Positions 1 to 8,889 of a stretch of 33,329 bases of DNA are shown here, one piece after another. The position numbers and the translations under genes are program-made. The notes under the pieces were generated by a model. The model worked only from the letters and a program-made list of their open reading frames with translations. It was not told where the DNA came from and made no database searches. Each line of letters starts with the position of its first letter. Position 1 is the first letter of the stretch. Origin of the DNA: a virus; the IMG/VR virus record IMGVR_UViG_3300037882_000126, positions 1 to 33,329 of that record. One strand, written 5' to 3'.

Positions 1-153
1 ACATCTAATTTGATTTATAACACAGCAATTACAGGCACATCTGCACAAGCTACTTATAATTATATTCTAAGCACATCACAAGCTAACGTATTCGTTGGTG
101 ATACAGGCTCTGCAGGTAACGTTGGCTTTACTTGGATGGCTATTGGTTATTAA
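1..153 (+). CDS. Tail-fibre-type protein, C-terminal fragment
   Basis: An open frame runs from the first base and stops with TAA at 151-153, so only the last 50 residues are visible. They are rich in Thr, Ser, Ala and Gly and end in FTWMAIGY, a beta-rich, aromatic ending of the kind seen at the C-termini of phage tail fibres and adhesins. The next gene begins inside the stop codon (TAATG), so this is the upstream member of the virion operon. It may be the end of the Gly-rich gene that runs off the right edge of the window, because the frames agree. No catalytic motif is visible, and the tail-fibre call rests on composition and position. Confidence 0.55.
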   Translation, partial: TSNLIYNTAITGTSAQATYNYILSTSQANVFVGDTGSAGNVGFTWMAIGY

Positions 154-443
154 TGGTAAAAGTTCCAGTTGTTATTCGTGAGGATTACACAATGTTGTTG
201 GAGCTTTATGACAACTTGTTGTGGTTTCACACAGATGTTCGTAAGTGGACACCAACAGTTAAAGCAAAGTTTTTAGAAGATTTAAATTTATTACAACACT
301 TAGTTTCTGTTCCGATTGTCGCTATTGCACATGAAGACAATAAGAAGCTGGTTAAGTTTGGTAAATCAATAGGTTTTGAGTTTAAACAAGATTTTATAAG
401 CGAAGATAAACAAATGTATCACATATACAGTAGGAGTCTATAA
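153..443 (+). CDS. Small phage protein, possibly GNAT-like
   Basis: This 96-aa protein is chosen to start at the ATG overlapping the previous stop (TAATG) rather than at an in-frame ATG 21 bases upstream that lies inside the preceding gene. The C-terminal half contains KKLVKFGKSIGFEFKQDF, resembling the last strand-helix unit of GNAT acetyltransferases, where an 'x-x-GFE' segment is typical. The acetyl-CoA loop is not clear, so it may be a degenerate or divergent fold. It lies just before three internal-virion-type genes, the position held by gp13 in T7. Function is not established; virion assembly or a small acyltransferase are both possible. Confidence 0.5.
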   Translation: MVKVPVVIREDYTMLLELYDNLLWFHTDVRKWTPTVKAKFLEDLNLLQHLVSVPIVAIAHEDNKKLVKFGKSIGFEFKQDFISEDKQMYHIYSRSL

Positions 444-1486
444 TGGGTGGAGCAGTCTCAGCAATCGCAGGTCCAGTACTGGGCACAGTTGGTGGATTAA
501 TTTCTGGAGGAAAAGCAGCTGATGCCTCTAAAGGACAAGCAGAAGCATTAAGAGCTGCTGCCGATAAAGCTTCAGCAATGGCTCAGTTCCGTCCTTACGG
601 AATGACTACTGCTTTTGGTACTTCAGCTTTTACTCCTGAAGGACAAGGCAGCTATACATTATCGCCACAGCTTAAAGCTCTGCAAGATCAGCTGTTTGCT
701 CAGATGGGTTCTTATGACCCAACTAAGATCAGCCAAGCAGCGCAGCCGATCGTGGGCGGAGCAGAAAGCTTATTTAATCTAGGACAACAGTACCTAGCTA
801 CGTCTCCTGAACAAGCTGCTTCCGAGTATATGGCACAACAGCAAAGCCTGTTAGCGGGTACTCGTGAACAGCAGTTAGCTAATATCCGTAATCAACAGTT
901 ACAGACAGGTCGTACTGGTCTTGCCACTGGTGGTACTACTACAGGTATGCAAGCAACTAATCCAGAGATGGCTGCTTACTATAATGCGTTAGCTCAGCAG
1001 AACGCTCAGTTAGCTTCTCAGGCTGATGTCGAAGGACGCAAGCGTGTAACATTCGGTGCTGGTTTATTTGGTACTGGTGGCGAGTTGCTAGGTCAAGTAC
1101 CTGCACTAGAGTCAGCTGCATACAACCCATTGAAGACACAGCTTGGTTTACTAGGTACTACTGAAGCTATGGGACAACAACCATACACAACCAGTATCGA
1201 TCTTGCTAACCAATACGCACAAGCTGGTGCTCGTCAAGGTCAGTTATATCTCCAACCACAACAAGCTGCTGCTCAGGCTTACAGCCAGTATCAAGGCTAT
1301 AGCCCAATGGGTACGGCTCTTAGCGGTCTCGGCTCAGCGATGAGCGGAGGAGGTGGCGGTGGTGCTTCTAGCTGGTTCAGCAGTTTAATTGGAAGTAATG
1401 CTGGTACAGCAGCTCGATATGGGACAAACTTAGGCTCTCAACAAACCAATATGTTACAAGCACAAGAACAAGGACTTTGGGGTTAA
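443..1486 (+). CDS. Internal virion protein, gp14-like position
   Basis: This 347-aa protein is preceded by a good ribosome binding site (TAGGAGTCTATA-ATG), and its start overlaps the previous stop. The N-terminus has a Gly/Ala-rich hydrophobic stretch (about residues 3-25), followed by Gln/Ala-rich helical sequence and a Gly-rich patch near residues 305-318. Small Ala/Gln-rich proteins with a hydrophobic N-terminus at this place, before two larger Ala-rich proteins and the lysis genes, match the internal core or ejection proteins of T7-like phages, which leave the capsid to form a conduit across the cell envelope. The assignment is by order and composition, since no enzymatic domain is visible. 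Confidence 0.6.
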   Translation: MGGAVSAIAGPVLGTVGGLISGGKAADASKGQAEALRAAADKASAMAQFRPYGMTTAFGTSAFTPEGQGSYTLSPQLKALQDQLFAQMGSYDPTKISQAAQPIVGGAESLFNLGQQYLATSPEQAASEYMAQQQSLLAGTREQQLANIRNQQLQTGRTGLATGGTTTGMQATNPEMAAYYNALAQQNAQLASQADVEGRKRVTFGAGLFGTGGELLGQVPALESAAYNPLKTQLGLLGTTEAMGQQPYTTSIDLANQYAQAGARQGQLYLQPQQAAAQAYSQYQGYSPMGTALSGLGSAMSGGGGGGASSWFSSLIGSNAGTAARYGTNLGSQQTNMLQAQEQGLWG

Positions 1487-1488
1487 TT

Positions 1489-2550
1489 ATGGCTGAGAAT
1501 ATTGTAAGTAGTTTATTCGGTATCAACCCACAAGCTTTGTCTCAACAAAGACAAGCCACAGACGCAGCTAACGCTTTCCGTTATGCTCAGCTAGACCCAA
1601 TGCAGCAAGCTAAGATGGCTATCTATCAAGGCACAGCTGGTTTAGGTCGTGGTGTTAGTGGTTTACTAGGCGGTGATCCAGAGATGGAGAAAGCTTCGAT
1701 GGCTAAGAAACTAGCTGGACAGTTTGACATCTCGACTGCTGACGGCTTGCGTCAGTATGCACAAGCATTGGCTCAGAACGGAGCTCCTGATTTAGCAGCT
1801 ATGGCTGCAGCAGAAGCAGATAAACGCAGTCTTACACAGGCTCAAACAGCTAAAGCTCTTCGTGAACAAAATGCTCCGTCTTCTGATTTAGGTAAGAAGA
1901 TTGCTGAGCGTCAGGCTATTGTAGATCAGTACGGACCTAATGACCCTCGTGTAGCGTTATACGATAAAGCTATTGCTCGTTCAGGAGAAGGACAGAAGAT
2001 TGTTGTCGGAGTCAACGCTATTGACAAAGAAGGTAATCTACGCTCTAGTTTCTTGACTGAAGCTAAACCATATCGTGATCCGTTCATTGCTGCTGGTAAG
2101 ATTGAAAACTTGCTTACATCTGAGTCTAGCTTGGCTGATAAGATTAGTAAGAAACAATGGGGCAAACTTGCTGGCGATGCTACCATCTCCAACAAAGACA
2201 CAGAAGGCTTAACACAGTTCGGTGATCTAGGTACTCGTTTGAACGGTATCTTGACTCAGTTCGCTGAGGGTAAATACTCAGATGACCAACGTAAAGAAGC
2301 GATTAACTTGGCTCGTCAAATCAAAGCTCAGTCAGAGTCTGGATATAACGAAGTACGTGGACAATATCTATCCCGTGCTGAAGCTGAGAAACTCGATCCT
2401 AAGACACTGGGCTATATTGCTCCTGTCCTGCCTAAAACAGCTCGTTCGTTTGTGGTTGGTAAAGTTTATTCAGATAAAAACGGTAAGCAAGGTGTGTTTC
2501 AGGGTTATAATGCAGACGGTACACCTAACTTTAAACCAGCTAGCAAATAA
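1489..2550 (+). CDS. Internal virion protein, gp15-like position
   Basis: This 353-aa protein is started at the ATG at 1489 (MAENIVSSLFGINPQAL), just after the upstream TAA. An in-frame TTG 12 bases earlier lies inside the preceding gene. The sequence is Ala/Gln-rich and mostly helical, with a Gly-rich segment (GLGRGVSGLLGGDPE, about residues 50-64). The C-terminus ends in a small beta-like unit (VVGKVYSDKNGKQGVFQGYN). It is the middle of three consecutive large Ala-rich genes, as in the ejection-protein clusters of podoviruses. No catalytic motif is seen, and its role in the inner core or ejection complex is inferred from order. Confidence 0.6.
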   Translation: MAENIVSSLFGINPQALSQQRQATDAANAFRYAQLDPMQQAKMAIYQGTAGLGRGVSGLLGGDPEMEKASMAKKLAGQFDISTADGLRQYAQALAQNGAPDLAAMAAAEADKRSLTQAQTAKALREQNAPSSDLGKKIAERQAIVDQYGPNDPRVALYDKAIARSGEGQKIVVGVNAIDKEGNLRSSFLTEAKPYRDPFIAAGKIENLLTSESSLADKISKKQWGKLAGDATISNKDTEGLTQFGDLGTRLNGILTQFAEGKYSDDQRKEAINLARQIKAQSESGYNEVRGQYLSRAEAEKLDPKTLGYIAPVLPKTARSFVVGKVYSDKNGKQGVFQGYNADGTPNFKPASK

Positions 2551-2558
2551 GGAATAAC

Positions 2559-5015
2559 ATGGCAGATTTTGACTGGGAAAGTGCTCAAGAGGTACAAAGC
2601 ACAAAACCTGCAGTTTCAGAAGGTCGTAAGATTGTAGAACAAGCAGCTGAAGGACCTCTTGGTGAGGTTGTTTCAGCCCTTCCTTGGGCTCAAGCAGCTA
2701 CTGGCTTTGCTCCTCTAGTAGGACAGCCTAGTGGCTATGATATCGATTCTAGCCAAGCTATGGGGGCTCTACGACGTTTATTTGGACTGTCTGGGCAGGC
2801 TCCTGAGACTGTTGGCGGAAAAGCCGTAGGAGCTGGTTTAAAGGCTCTGACAAGCCCTTCTACATATACCACTGCTCCGTTGTTCGGAATGGTTGGTCCT
2901 ATCTCTACCGCTGTAACCGCTGCTGGCGGTGCTGCTGGTGCTGAAGTAGGTCAAGAATATCTTGGTCTTCCTGGAGCTATCTTTGGTGGTCTCGTGGGCG
3001 GTGCTCCTGGACAGATGGCTGGCACAGGTAAGCGTTTGTTCTCTGAGTTCCAAGCAGCTTCACAGGCTGGAGGAGCTCTCAATGACTTCGCCAGCACTGT
3101 AGGTGGTAAACGTGCTGCTACCGTGGCTCAGAAAGCCTTTGAATCTGATTCTAACCTAGCTGCTAACCTTCTCCGTGCTCGTGAGATTGAACAGTTGACT
3201 GGTGTTAAGCTTCCTACCAACGCAGCTGCTCAAGGCTCTAACGTTCTTATCCAAGAGATGCGTTCACAAGCTGCTCAGAATCCACAATTCTTAGACGCTA
3301 TTCGTCAACAAGAAGCACAGGCACAGAAAGACATCTTTGCTAGAGCACAGAAGCTATTTGGTCAGCCCTCTGCTGAGCGTGTAATAGAAGCAACTAAGAA
3401 TGAAGCTTCTGCTGTTAAGAGTCTAAGTCGTCGTATTGCCGACATCGATGCTTCTTTAGGTCGTATGACTTCTGAAGTAGAGAATGTCGATCCTACACGA
3501 CTGGGCAATCAGATCACTAACTTAGTTAAAGCCAAAGAAGCTGCTGCTCGTGAAGCAGTGTCTCCTCTGTATGAAAATGCTTTGAACGCTGCGGAAGCTA
3601 AAGGTATTAACCTTAATCCAGATCAAACACAGTCAATCTATGACTTTGTACAGTCTTCTGTAAACAGAGATACATTCAAGACATTCCCTGGAGTGTACGG
3701 CAAAGTATTGTCTAAGTTTAAACCAGAGACATTAGAAGACGGAACAGAAGTCTTTAAAGCTGCTACTGTACGTGATCTAGACTCACTGAAGCGTGAAGTT
3801 AACAAAGCTCTTCGTGGTCCTGCAAGTCAAGATACTCGTCGTATCCTCCTGAACTTACGTAATCAAGTAGGTACAGTTGTTGATGAGCTTCCACAAGACT
3901 TTGCTGATGCTTACCGTGGTGCTGATGCTGAATACTTACGCAGAGTTGGTATTCCTTTTGAAGCTAAAGCTATCGAAGACATTGGAGGTAAAGGATTTGT
4001 TGAGCAAACCGTTCCTGTCCTTACAAAGAACCCATCAGCATTGCAACAGTTCCTTGATGTATCAGGTAACGACGGTGCTCCAATCATCCGTGATGCGTTC
4101 ATGTATGACTTAGCTAAAAACCCTAGCTTAATCGACCCTAAGACTGGTGGATTAAATACGAAGGTATTAGACAAGTTCTTGAACCAGAATCGTGATACTT
4201 TGAAGCTAGTCCCAGAAGTACAGACTGAGCTGAACGGCTTACGTGTAGATACTAAGCAGTTAGTCGCTGCTCGTAACAAGGTAGACGACTTACTCAGAGC
4301 TGAAAGCATCCGTGAAGCTGATAGCCTGTTCAATAAAGTAAGTAACCAACGCTTGAACACTGTGTTGGATAACTTCTTGGCTGTGCCGTCAGAGCAGACT
4401 ACTATCATGAATCAGCTTAACAAGAATCCTGAAGCTATGAAAGGCTTTAGAGCTGCTGTTGCGGACAAGATGCTGCAAGGCGGTAGCCCTCTGGAGTTCT
4501 ATACAGCTAACCAGAAGGCTTTGGACAAGCTATACGGTCCTACCTACACTGAAAACGTAAAAGCTCTTGCAGAGGCTGCACAAGCTCTTGCATCGAATCC
4601 TGTGAAGCTTAATGTGCCTATCTCAACTATTCGTAAGACTAAGTTTGAGGAAGCTACTGGTATGTCTCCTGAGGGTACAGTTGCTTTAGCACGTCGTCAG
4701 ATTACATCTAACTTCCAGAAGGTAACTATTGGTCTAAGTAAGTTCTTCCAGAACCAAGCTAACGAAGCAGAGAAGAAAGCTATTCAGGAGTTTTTACAAG
4801 ACCCTAAACAGATTCAGAAAGCAGCTGAGTACATGAAAGAAATTAACATGACTCAGGATTTACCTAAAGTACGTAAGTTGGTGGATAAGTTTACTTCTGA
4901 AGTAGCTCGTCGGGGCGCATACGCAACCAAGCTTGGCTTAGATGCTGAGATTGGTGCAGTGCAACCAGGAGAGTCACAACAACCAGAATCAGTTGACATG
5001 GAGTTTAGTTTCTAA
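2559..5015 (+). CDS. Large internal virion or ejection protein, gp16-like
   Basis: At 818 aa this is the largest gene of the window, with ribosome binding site AAGGAATAAC-ATG. The N-terminal 170 residues contain Ala/Gly-rich hydrophobic stretches (about 100-160), followed by a long, mainly helical, Gln/Ala/Lys-rich region. Size, composition and position directly before the holin-like gene match the largest ejection protein of T7-like phages, which enters the cell with the DNA. Unlike T7 gp16, no lytic transglycosylase motif is evident, so any peptidoglycan-cutting activity must lie elsewhere. Its stop overlaps the next start (TAATG), implying coupled translation. Confidence 0.65.
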   Translation: MADFDWESAQEVQSTKPAVSEGRKIVEQAAEGPLGEVVSALPWAQAATGFAPLVGQPSGYDIDSSQAMGALRRLFGLSGQAPETVGGKAVGAGLKALTSPSTYTTAPLFGMVGPISTAVTAAGGAAGAEVGQEYLGLPGAIFGGLVGGAPGQMAGTGKRLFSEFQAASQAGGALNDFASTVGGKRAATVAQKAFESDSNLAANLLRAREIEQLTGVKLPTNAAAQGSNVLIQEMRSQAAQNPQFLDAIRQQEAQAQKDIFARAQKLFGQPSAERVIEATKNEASAVKSLSRRIADIDASLGRMTSEVENVDPTRLGNQITNLVKAKEAAAREAVSPLYENALNAAEAKGINLNPDQTQSIYDFVQSSVNRDTFKTFPGVYGKVLSKFKPETLEDGTEVFKAATVRDLDSLKREVNKALRGPASQDTRRILLNLRNQVGTVVDELPQDFADAYRGADAEYLRRVGIPFEAKAIEDIGGKGFVEQTVPVLTKNPSALQQFLDVSGNDGAPIIRDAFMYDLAKNPSLIDPKTGGLNTKVLDKFLNQNRDTLKLVPEVQTELNGLRVDTKQLVAARNKVDDLLRAESIREADSLFNKVSNQRLNTVLDNFLAVPSEQTTIMNQLNKNPEAMKGFRAAVADKMLQGGSPLEFYTANQKALDKLYGPTYTENVKALAEAAQALASNPVKLNVPISTIRKTKFEEATGMSPEGTVALARRQITSNFQKVTIGLSKFFQNQANEAEKKAIQEFLQDPKQIQKAAEYMKEINMTQDLPKVRKLVDKFTSEVARRGAYATKLGLDAEIGAVQPGESQQPESVDMEFSF

Positions 5016-5389
5016 TGGACCCAATCACCTTACTAGCTGCATTTGCACCTCTGGCGGTAGACTTAGGCAAGTCGTTGATTGCCAAGTTTGTCGCTCCAGA
5101 GAACTTCAAACCAGCAACTATTGAACAGTATGTCGAGGTCAAGAAGATTGACTTAGAGATGTTTAAGGCTTTAAACGAGGCTGGTGGCTCTAATCCATCA
5201 TACTTGTGGGTAGAGGCTATCGTAAGGCTGCAGCGTCCTCTAGTGGTCGCTATAGCTCTTGGTGCATGGGCTTGGAGCCATACATACGGTATCCCAAGCT
5301 CTGAAGTCGATAACTTCGCTGCTATTGTAGGTTTCTACCTCTTTGGTGATCGTACAATGTTTTACGCTAAGAATGGAATTGCTAAATGA
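5015..5389 (+). CDS. Holin-like membrane protein
   Basis: This 124-aa protein has a hydrophobic N-terminal helix (about residues 4-24), a central amphipathic part, a second hydrophobic segment (PLVVAIALGAWAW, about 74-88) and a third weak one (FAAIVGFYLFGDR, about 101-113). The ending FYLFGDRTMFY resembles the GTA_holin_3TM type of holin. It sits immediately upstream of an endolysin gene and overlaps it by ATGA, the classic lysis cassette arrangement. The likely role is to permeabilise the inner membrane at the end of infection. The holin assignment rests on membrane pattern plus neighbour. Confidence 0.65.
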   Translation: MDPITLLAAFAPLAVDLGKSLIAKFVAPENFKPATIEQYVEVKKIDLEMFKALNEAGGSNPSYLWVEAIVRLQRPLVVAIALGAWAWSHTYGIPSSEVDNFAAIVGFYLFGDRTMFYAKNGIAK

Positions 5390-5754
5390 GTTTTACACTA
5401 TCTGAACGCTCCAAAATCAACCTTAAAGGTGTGGATGAAAGATTAGTAAAGATTGTAGAACAAGCCATCAAAGAGACACCTATTGACTTCACAGTCACAG
5501 AAGGTCTTAGAACACCTCAGAGGCAACAACAGCTTGTCAATGAGGGATACAGTCAAACTCTTAAATCAAAGCACCTAACAGGTCATGCAGTCGATTTAGT
5601 GGCTATTGTCGATGGTAAGGTAAGCTGGGAAAAGAAACACTATCCTCCGTTAGCTGAAGTAATGAAGAAAGTCGCTAACGATCAAGGTGTTAAGATTCGT
5701 TGGGGTGGTGACTTTAAGTCCTTCTTCGATGGTCCTCACTTTGAATTAATGTAG
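5386..5754 (+). CDS. Endolysin, M15 L-Ala-D-Glu type peptidase
   Basis: This 122-aa protein carries the zinc-peptidase signature of the VanY/M15 family: SKHLTGHAVDL at residues 61-71, giving ligands H63 and D70, and a third ligand H118 in DGPHFE. The arrangement and small size match the T5 Lys-type L-alanyl-D-glutamate peptidases, which cut the stem peptide of peptidoglycan. The N-terminal region (residues 35-50, EGLRTPQRQQQL) is the conserved front part of the fold. There is no signal peptide, so release through the upstream holin-like protein is expected. The start overlaps that gene by four bases (ATGA). Confidence 0.9.
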   Translation: MSFTLSERSKINLKGVDERLVKIVEQAIKETPIDFTVTEGLRTPQRQQQLVNEGYSQTLKSKHLTGHAVDLVAIVDGKVSWEKKHYPPLAEVMKKVANDQGVKIRWGGDFKSFFDGPHFELM

Positions 5755-5771
5755 CATATATTACACATTTT

Positions 5772-5818
5772 ATACTTATAGGTATCAATTTCACTGCTAT
5801 TTTGATACTTGTAGGTAT
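5772..5818. repeat. Tandem palindromic 14-mers between convergent genes
   Basis: Two near-identical copies of ATACTTRTAGGTAT lie at 5772-5785 and 5805-5818, 33 bp apart. Each copy is itself an imperfect palindrome, and the two copies can also pair with one another through G:U wobbles. They occupy the gap between the end of the lysis genes and the end of the reductase gene, immediately next to the leftward terminator. They could be protein-binding sites or part of a longer RNA hairpin. Confidence 0.5.
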
Positions 5819-5841
5819 AAAAAAACCTCCCCGAAGGGAGG
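5819..5841 (-). terminator. Intrinsic terminator of the leftward operon
   Basis: Read on the minus strand, a 6-bp GC stem (CCTCCC / GGGAGG) with a TTCG loop at 5826-5841 is followed by seven T residues (5819-5825). This is a standard rho-independent terminator placed 25 bp after the ribonucleotide reductase stop. On the plus strand the stem is not followed by a T run, so it serves the leftward transcript. Confidence 0.85.
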
Positions 5842-5865
5842 CTGTAAAGTACCACACAATGTTAC

Positions 5866-7776
5866 TTAGATAGAGCATCCACCAGCGGTGCAAGACAACA
5901 TCTGAGCACCTTCGACGTTATCGTCATACTCTTTGAAGTTCTCCCAGTTTACTGTCTCTGGAACTAACATCTTGAGCTGGTTATAAGTCTGTTCGTCACA
6001 CTCTTCATACGGAGCTTGTTTGTAAGTTCCACCATCCATCGGCAGGAAAGACACACCAGTAACTTCATCAAAGTGCTTAAATGTCCATGCTCCGACATCC
6101 ATCCACTCTTTCTCTAATACAGAGATAGTTACTGAAGGCTTATGCTCACAGTAATGACGCTGGAAAATCAACCACAAGCGTAAGTGCTCAATCGCAGTCA
6201 AATCCTCACGTAACAACGCACCATCAGCCACAGCAACAGGAAAGCTAAACACTGTTGTTGATTCAGGCTTCATCACACAAGGCTCTGCAACAAAACCAGC
6301 TTGAATCATAAACTGTGTTAAAGGGTCTTTGTTATCAGCTCGGACACGACGAATATAATACTTACTATGCTGAGGATGAATGCCAGATGCGGTAGAACAG
6401 AGCTGACTGACTGTCCCTTCGGGCTTGACTGCAGTGACAGCCACACTCTGATTAATTCCAATAGCGTCAGCGTAGAAAGCGTTAGTAGCAACAGCAAGGT
6501 CACGGAGAGCCTCCAATCGAGCAGGTAATCCTTCATCATCAGGATTGTTAAGTAGAGTGTTGTCGCAAATACCAGTCATTGACACACCTAAGAGTGCTTC
6601 TTCTTCAGTGTTCTTCTGCCAAATCTTACGCAAGTAAGGGAAGTCTGTTAACGATGCTTGGAATGTTCCCAGAATCGTAGCAAGCCTAATCTTACGGCTG
6701 ATGTCATCGATACTATCAGTAGAGCGAATGATGCAAGAAGACAGATTACAGAATTGGTAAGGACGTAAAATGATCTCCGAACATGGGTTTGTTCCGAACT
6801 CATAAGTCGCATCTCGTCGTCCATTCTTAGCAGCTTGCTTCTGGCTAGCTTCACGATTAAAGATTCCACGCTCACCAGAGTGTGATTCATAGATAGAACT
6901 CCATTCACGCATGAATTGACCAATAGAAGGTGTCTCTAAGTAAGAAGCAGAGTTGTTAGCCAATGCTCGTTGACCTTGACCATCCCACCATGCACCAGCT
7001 TTAGCGTGAGCCATCTTGTCATCAGATAAGTCTGACAAAGAAATCATTGCTGACCGTCTGACTCCACCCACAACAACAACTTCCCCGATCTTACAGAGAA
7101 TATCATGACACTCAAGGGAAGTGAGACGACGACCTGCTGCTCCTTTAAACTTGGCGACACAAAACTTATAAAGTTCTTCCAAAGGTCCTGGTCCAGAGGC
7201 TCTACCTCCGAATGTCTTAAGTCTAGCCCCTGCAGGTCGAACTCGTGATACGTCGAACTTTGGAATCTCGCCAGCGTATAGAAGAGCCAAGAGTTGACGA
7301 AGTGATTTTGCCCATCCTTCTTTAGAATCCGACACAACAATAGAAGTCTTACTATCAAACAACTGCTCTGGCACTTCAGGTAATTTCTTAACATATTGCT
7401 GCTCCACAGAGAACCCAACACCAGTACCACAAAGCAAGATGTACATCGCTTCGTCAAAGGCTTTAGGGTCATCAATCGGTAAATAAGAACAGTTAAATGC
7501 AGCCACGTTCTGACGCTCGAGAGCTGGTCCAGCTGTCATAATAGCTCTCATAGACGGTACTACATCCAACGCAACTACTGCCTCTTCAAGTTCTTTACGA
7601 AGTTCTTTTGTAAGTGTGTAGTTCTGTTTTTCTGCTAAATGCTTTTCCATAAAATCAAAATATCGTGCCACTGTTTCATCCCAGTGCTCACGACGACCTT
7701 TATCGTCAAGATAGCGACTGTATCTCGATTTAGCGATGAAGGTATTGTATGGAGTCATTGTGTAGTTATTGCTCAT
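5866..7776 (-). CDS. nrdJ: Class II (B12-dependent) ribonucleoside triphosphate reductase
   Basis: This 636-aa enzyme converts ribonucleoside triphosphates to deoxyribonucleotides using adenosylcobalamin. Visible residues fit the monomeric RTPR (Lactobacillus leichmannii) type: redox cysteines C96 (FNCSY) and C343 (QFCNLS), the thiyl-radical cysteine C332 and E334 in NPCSE, and the C-terminal shuttle pair C629 and C634 in a CX4C arrangement. No separate beta subunit or activase is present, as expected for class II. The start overlaps the previous small gene by ATGA. It is the last gene of the leftward operon and provides dNTPs for the phage polymerase. Activity depends on host cobalamin and a thioredoxin-type reductant. 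Confidence 0.93.
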   Translation of the reverse strand: MSNNYTMTPYNTFIAKSRYSRYLDDKGRREHWDETVARYFDFMEKHLAEKQNYTLTKELRKELEEAVVALDVVPSMRAIMTAGPALERQNVAAFNCSYLPIDDPKAFDEAMYILLCGTGVGFSVEQQYVKKLPEVPEQLFDSKTSIVVSDSKEGWAKSLRQLLALLYAGEIPKFDVSRVRPAGARLKTFGGRASGPGPLEELYKFCVAKFKGAAGRRLTSLECHDILCKIGEVVVVGGVRRSAMISLSDLSDDKMAHAKAGAWWDGQGQRALANNSASYLETPSIGQFMREWSSIYESHSGERGIFNREASQKQAAKNGRRDATYEFGTNPCSEIILRPYQFCNLSSCIIRSTDSIDDISRKIRLATILGTFQASLTDFPYLRKIWQKNTEEEALLGVSMTGICDNTLLNNPDDEGLPARLEALRDLAVATNAFYADAIGINQSVAVTAVKPEGTVSQLCSTASGIHPQHSKYYIRRVRADNKDPLTQFMIQAGFVAEPCVMKPESTTVFSFPVAVADGALLREDLTAIEHLRLWLIFQRHYCEHKPSVTISVLEKEWMDVGAWTFKHFDEVTGVSFLPMDGGTYKQAPYEECDEQTYNQLKMLVPETVNWENFKEYDDNVEGAQMLSCTAGGCSI

Positions 7777-7928
7777 TCGACTTCTCTTTCTAATTTATCT
7801 GCGTTGTCTTCAATCCGATCACTAAACATCTCTACTAGCTCCTCGCTTGTTACTTCGAGTAGCTCCAGCAGTACTTCTTCTGGGATTTGTTTTAGTCGGT
7901 CTTTTATTTCCACTAGTGTCAAGGGCAT
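7773..7928 (-). CDS. Small acidic protein overlapping the GT gene
   Basis: This 51-aa protein begins MPLTLVEIKDRLKQIPEEVL and is rich in Glu and Leu, probably helical. The start at 7928 is chosen because it has a very strong ribosome binding site (GGAGGAGATATGTA-ATG); a longer in-frame version would lack one. It overlaps the end of the upstream glycosyltransferase by 107 bases in the +1 frame and ends in ATGA shared with the reductase start, so it probably helps couple translation. Function unknown. Its IPEEVLLELLEVTSEELVEMF pattern looks like a small protein-binding helix bundle. Confidence 0.7.
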   Translation of the reverse strand: MPLTLVEIKDRLKQIPEEVLLELLEVTSEELVEMFSDRIEDNADKLEREVE

Positions 7929-8889
7929 TACATATCTCCTCCGTCTTAAAATGTTTAAGTGCTTCATTTAGTCCGTCTTCCCAATTATCGAACCACACAG
8001 TTTTCATTGTATCATACCAGTACGTAGTGTCACCTTTAGGATACCATCTCCAGCACGATAGTTTCTCACCGCCAATTAAATTAGCGACAGGAACACCTAC
8101 CGAGCCAGCGATATGTGCGATTGCGGAATCTACAGAGATAACTCCGTCCAATGCTTGAACTTTGTCAGCTGTATCAACCCATAATTCGGAAGTTAAGTAA
8201 CCACCTTCTTGTTGCAGATTAACCCATTCAAACTCAGGATGTTCAGCGATGAACTTATCCATGATTTCTTTAGGCATCTGCTTTGCCTTCATGTTCCAAC
8301 TGGTGTTGGTAGTGGTATAACAGTATCCTATCATAGGTTTGTCGTGTTTTTCTTGACTTAGATCAAGATTCCTAAATATACCTTCTGCACCATAAATGTG
8401 CGCCACTGGCTTAGCTGGCAACACACCATGTTCCATAAGGCAATAAGGAATAGACATCACTTTGAGCCGAATACCGTTCTTAACTTCCTGTTCCATGTCA
8501 TAGAAACCGTCATGGTTGGGAAGCCTACGAAGCAGCTTTAGAATCTGCCGAGGAAAAGCCAGCTTAACTGACTTAGCCCCTGCTTCTTTTAACAACGGAA
8601 TGAAGCGACTGAACTGAATCATATCACCCCAACCAGCCTCACACCAGACTACGATGTTCTCTCCTTTAATGTTCATGCCTGGAATCCAGACACGCATCTT
8701 ATCGAAGTTAGACTTAACACCGTACACTGGGGTAAGGTTCGGAAGAGACCGCAACTCATGTAGATAGAAACCGTATTCCCAGTTCCCTTCTTTAATAAGT
8801 CGTTGTCCTTTCTGATAGGCTGGATTAGCATCTTCTTGATTAGTTACAGCGTAGAAGTTAATCCGTCGATGCTTATTTAATTCAATCAT
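7822..8889 (-). CDS. GT9-like glycosyltransferase with basic C-terminal extension
   Basis: This 355-aa protein has the hallmarks of the GT-B, heptosyltransferase-like domain often found after TPR repeats: ENIVVWCEAGWGDMIQFSR (residues 77-95) and VDSAIAHIAGSVGVPV (253-268) with the downstream CWRWYP segment (279-284). It probably transfers a sugar from a nucleotide donor, with the acceptor unknown (host surface glycan, virion protein or DNA). The recognisable domain ends near residue 315. The last 35 residues are Arg/Lys/Ser/Thr-rich and are encoded wholly within the overlap with the next gene, so they look like an overprinted tail. It overlaps the DUF3310 gene by 8 bases at its start. Confidence 0.75.
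   Translation of the reverse strand: MIELNKHRRINFYAVTNQEDANPAYQKGQRLIKEGNWEYGFYLHELRSLPNLTPVYGVKSNFDKMRVWIPGMNIKGENIVVWCEAGWGDMIQFSRFIPLLKEAGAKSVKLAFPRQILKLLRRLPNHDGFYDMEQEVKNGIRLKVMSIPYCLMEHGVLPAKPVAHIYGAEGIFRNLDLSQEKHDKPMIGYCYTTTNTSWNMKAKQMPKEIMDKFIAEHPEFEWVNLQQEGGYLTSELWVDTADKVQALDGVISVDSAIAHIAGSVGVPVANLIGGEKLSCWRWYPKGDTTYWYDTMKTVWFDNWEDGLNEALKHFKTEEICNALDTSGNKRPTKTNPRRSTAGATRSNKRGASRDV

Noticed and set aside
3911-4408. Open frame of 165 codons on the minus strand inside the large ejection protein gene
   Set aside because: The opposite strand is a long conserved-style gene, so this is a shadow frame created by its codon use.
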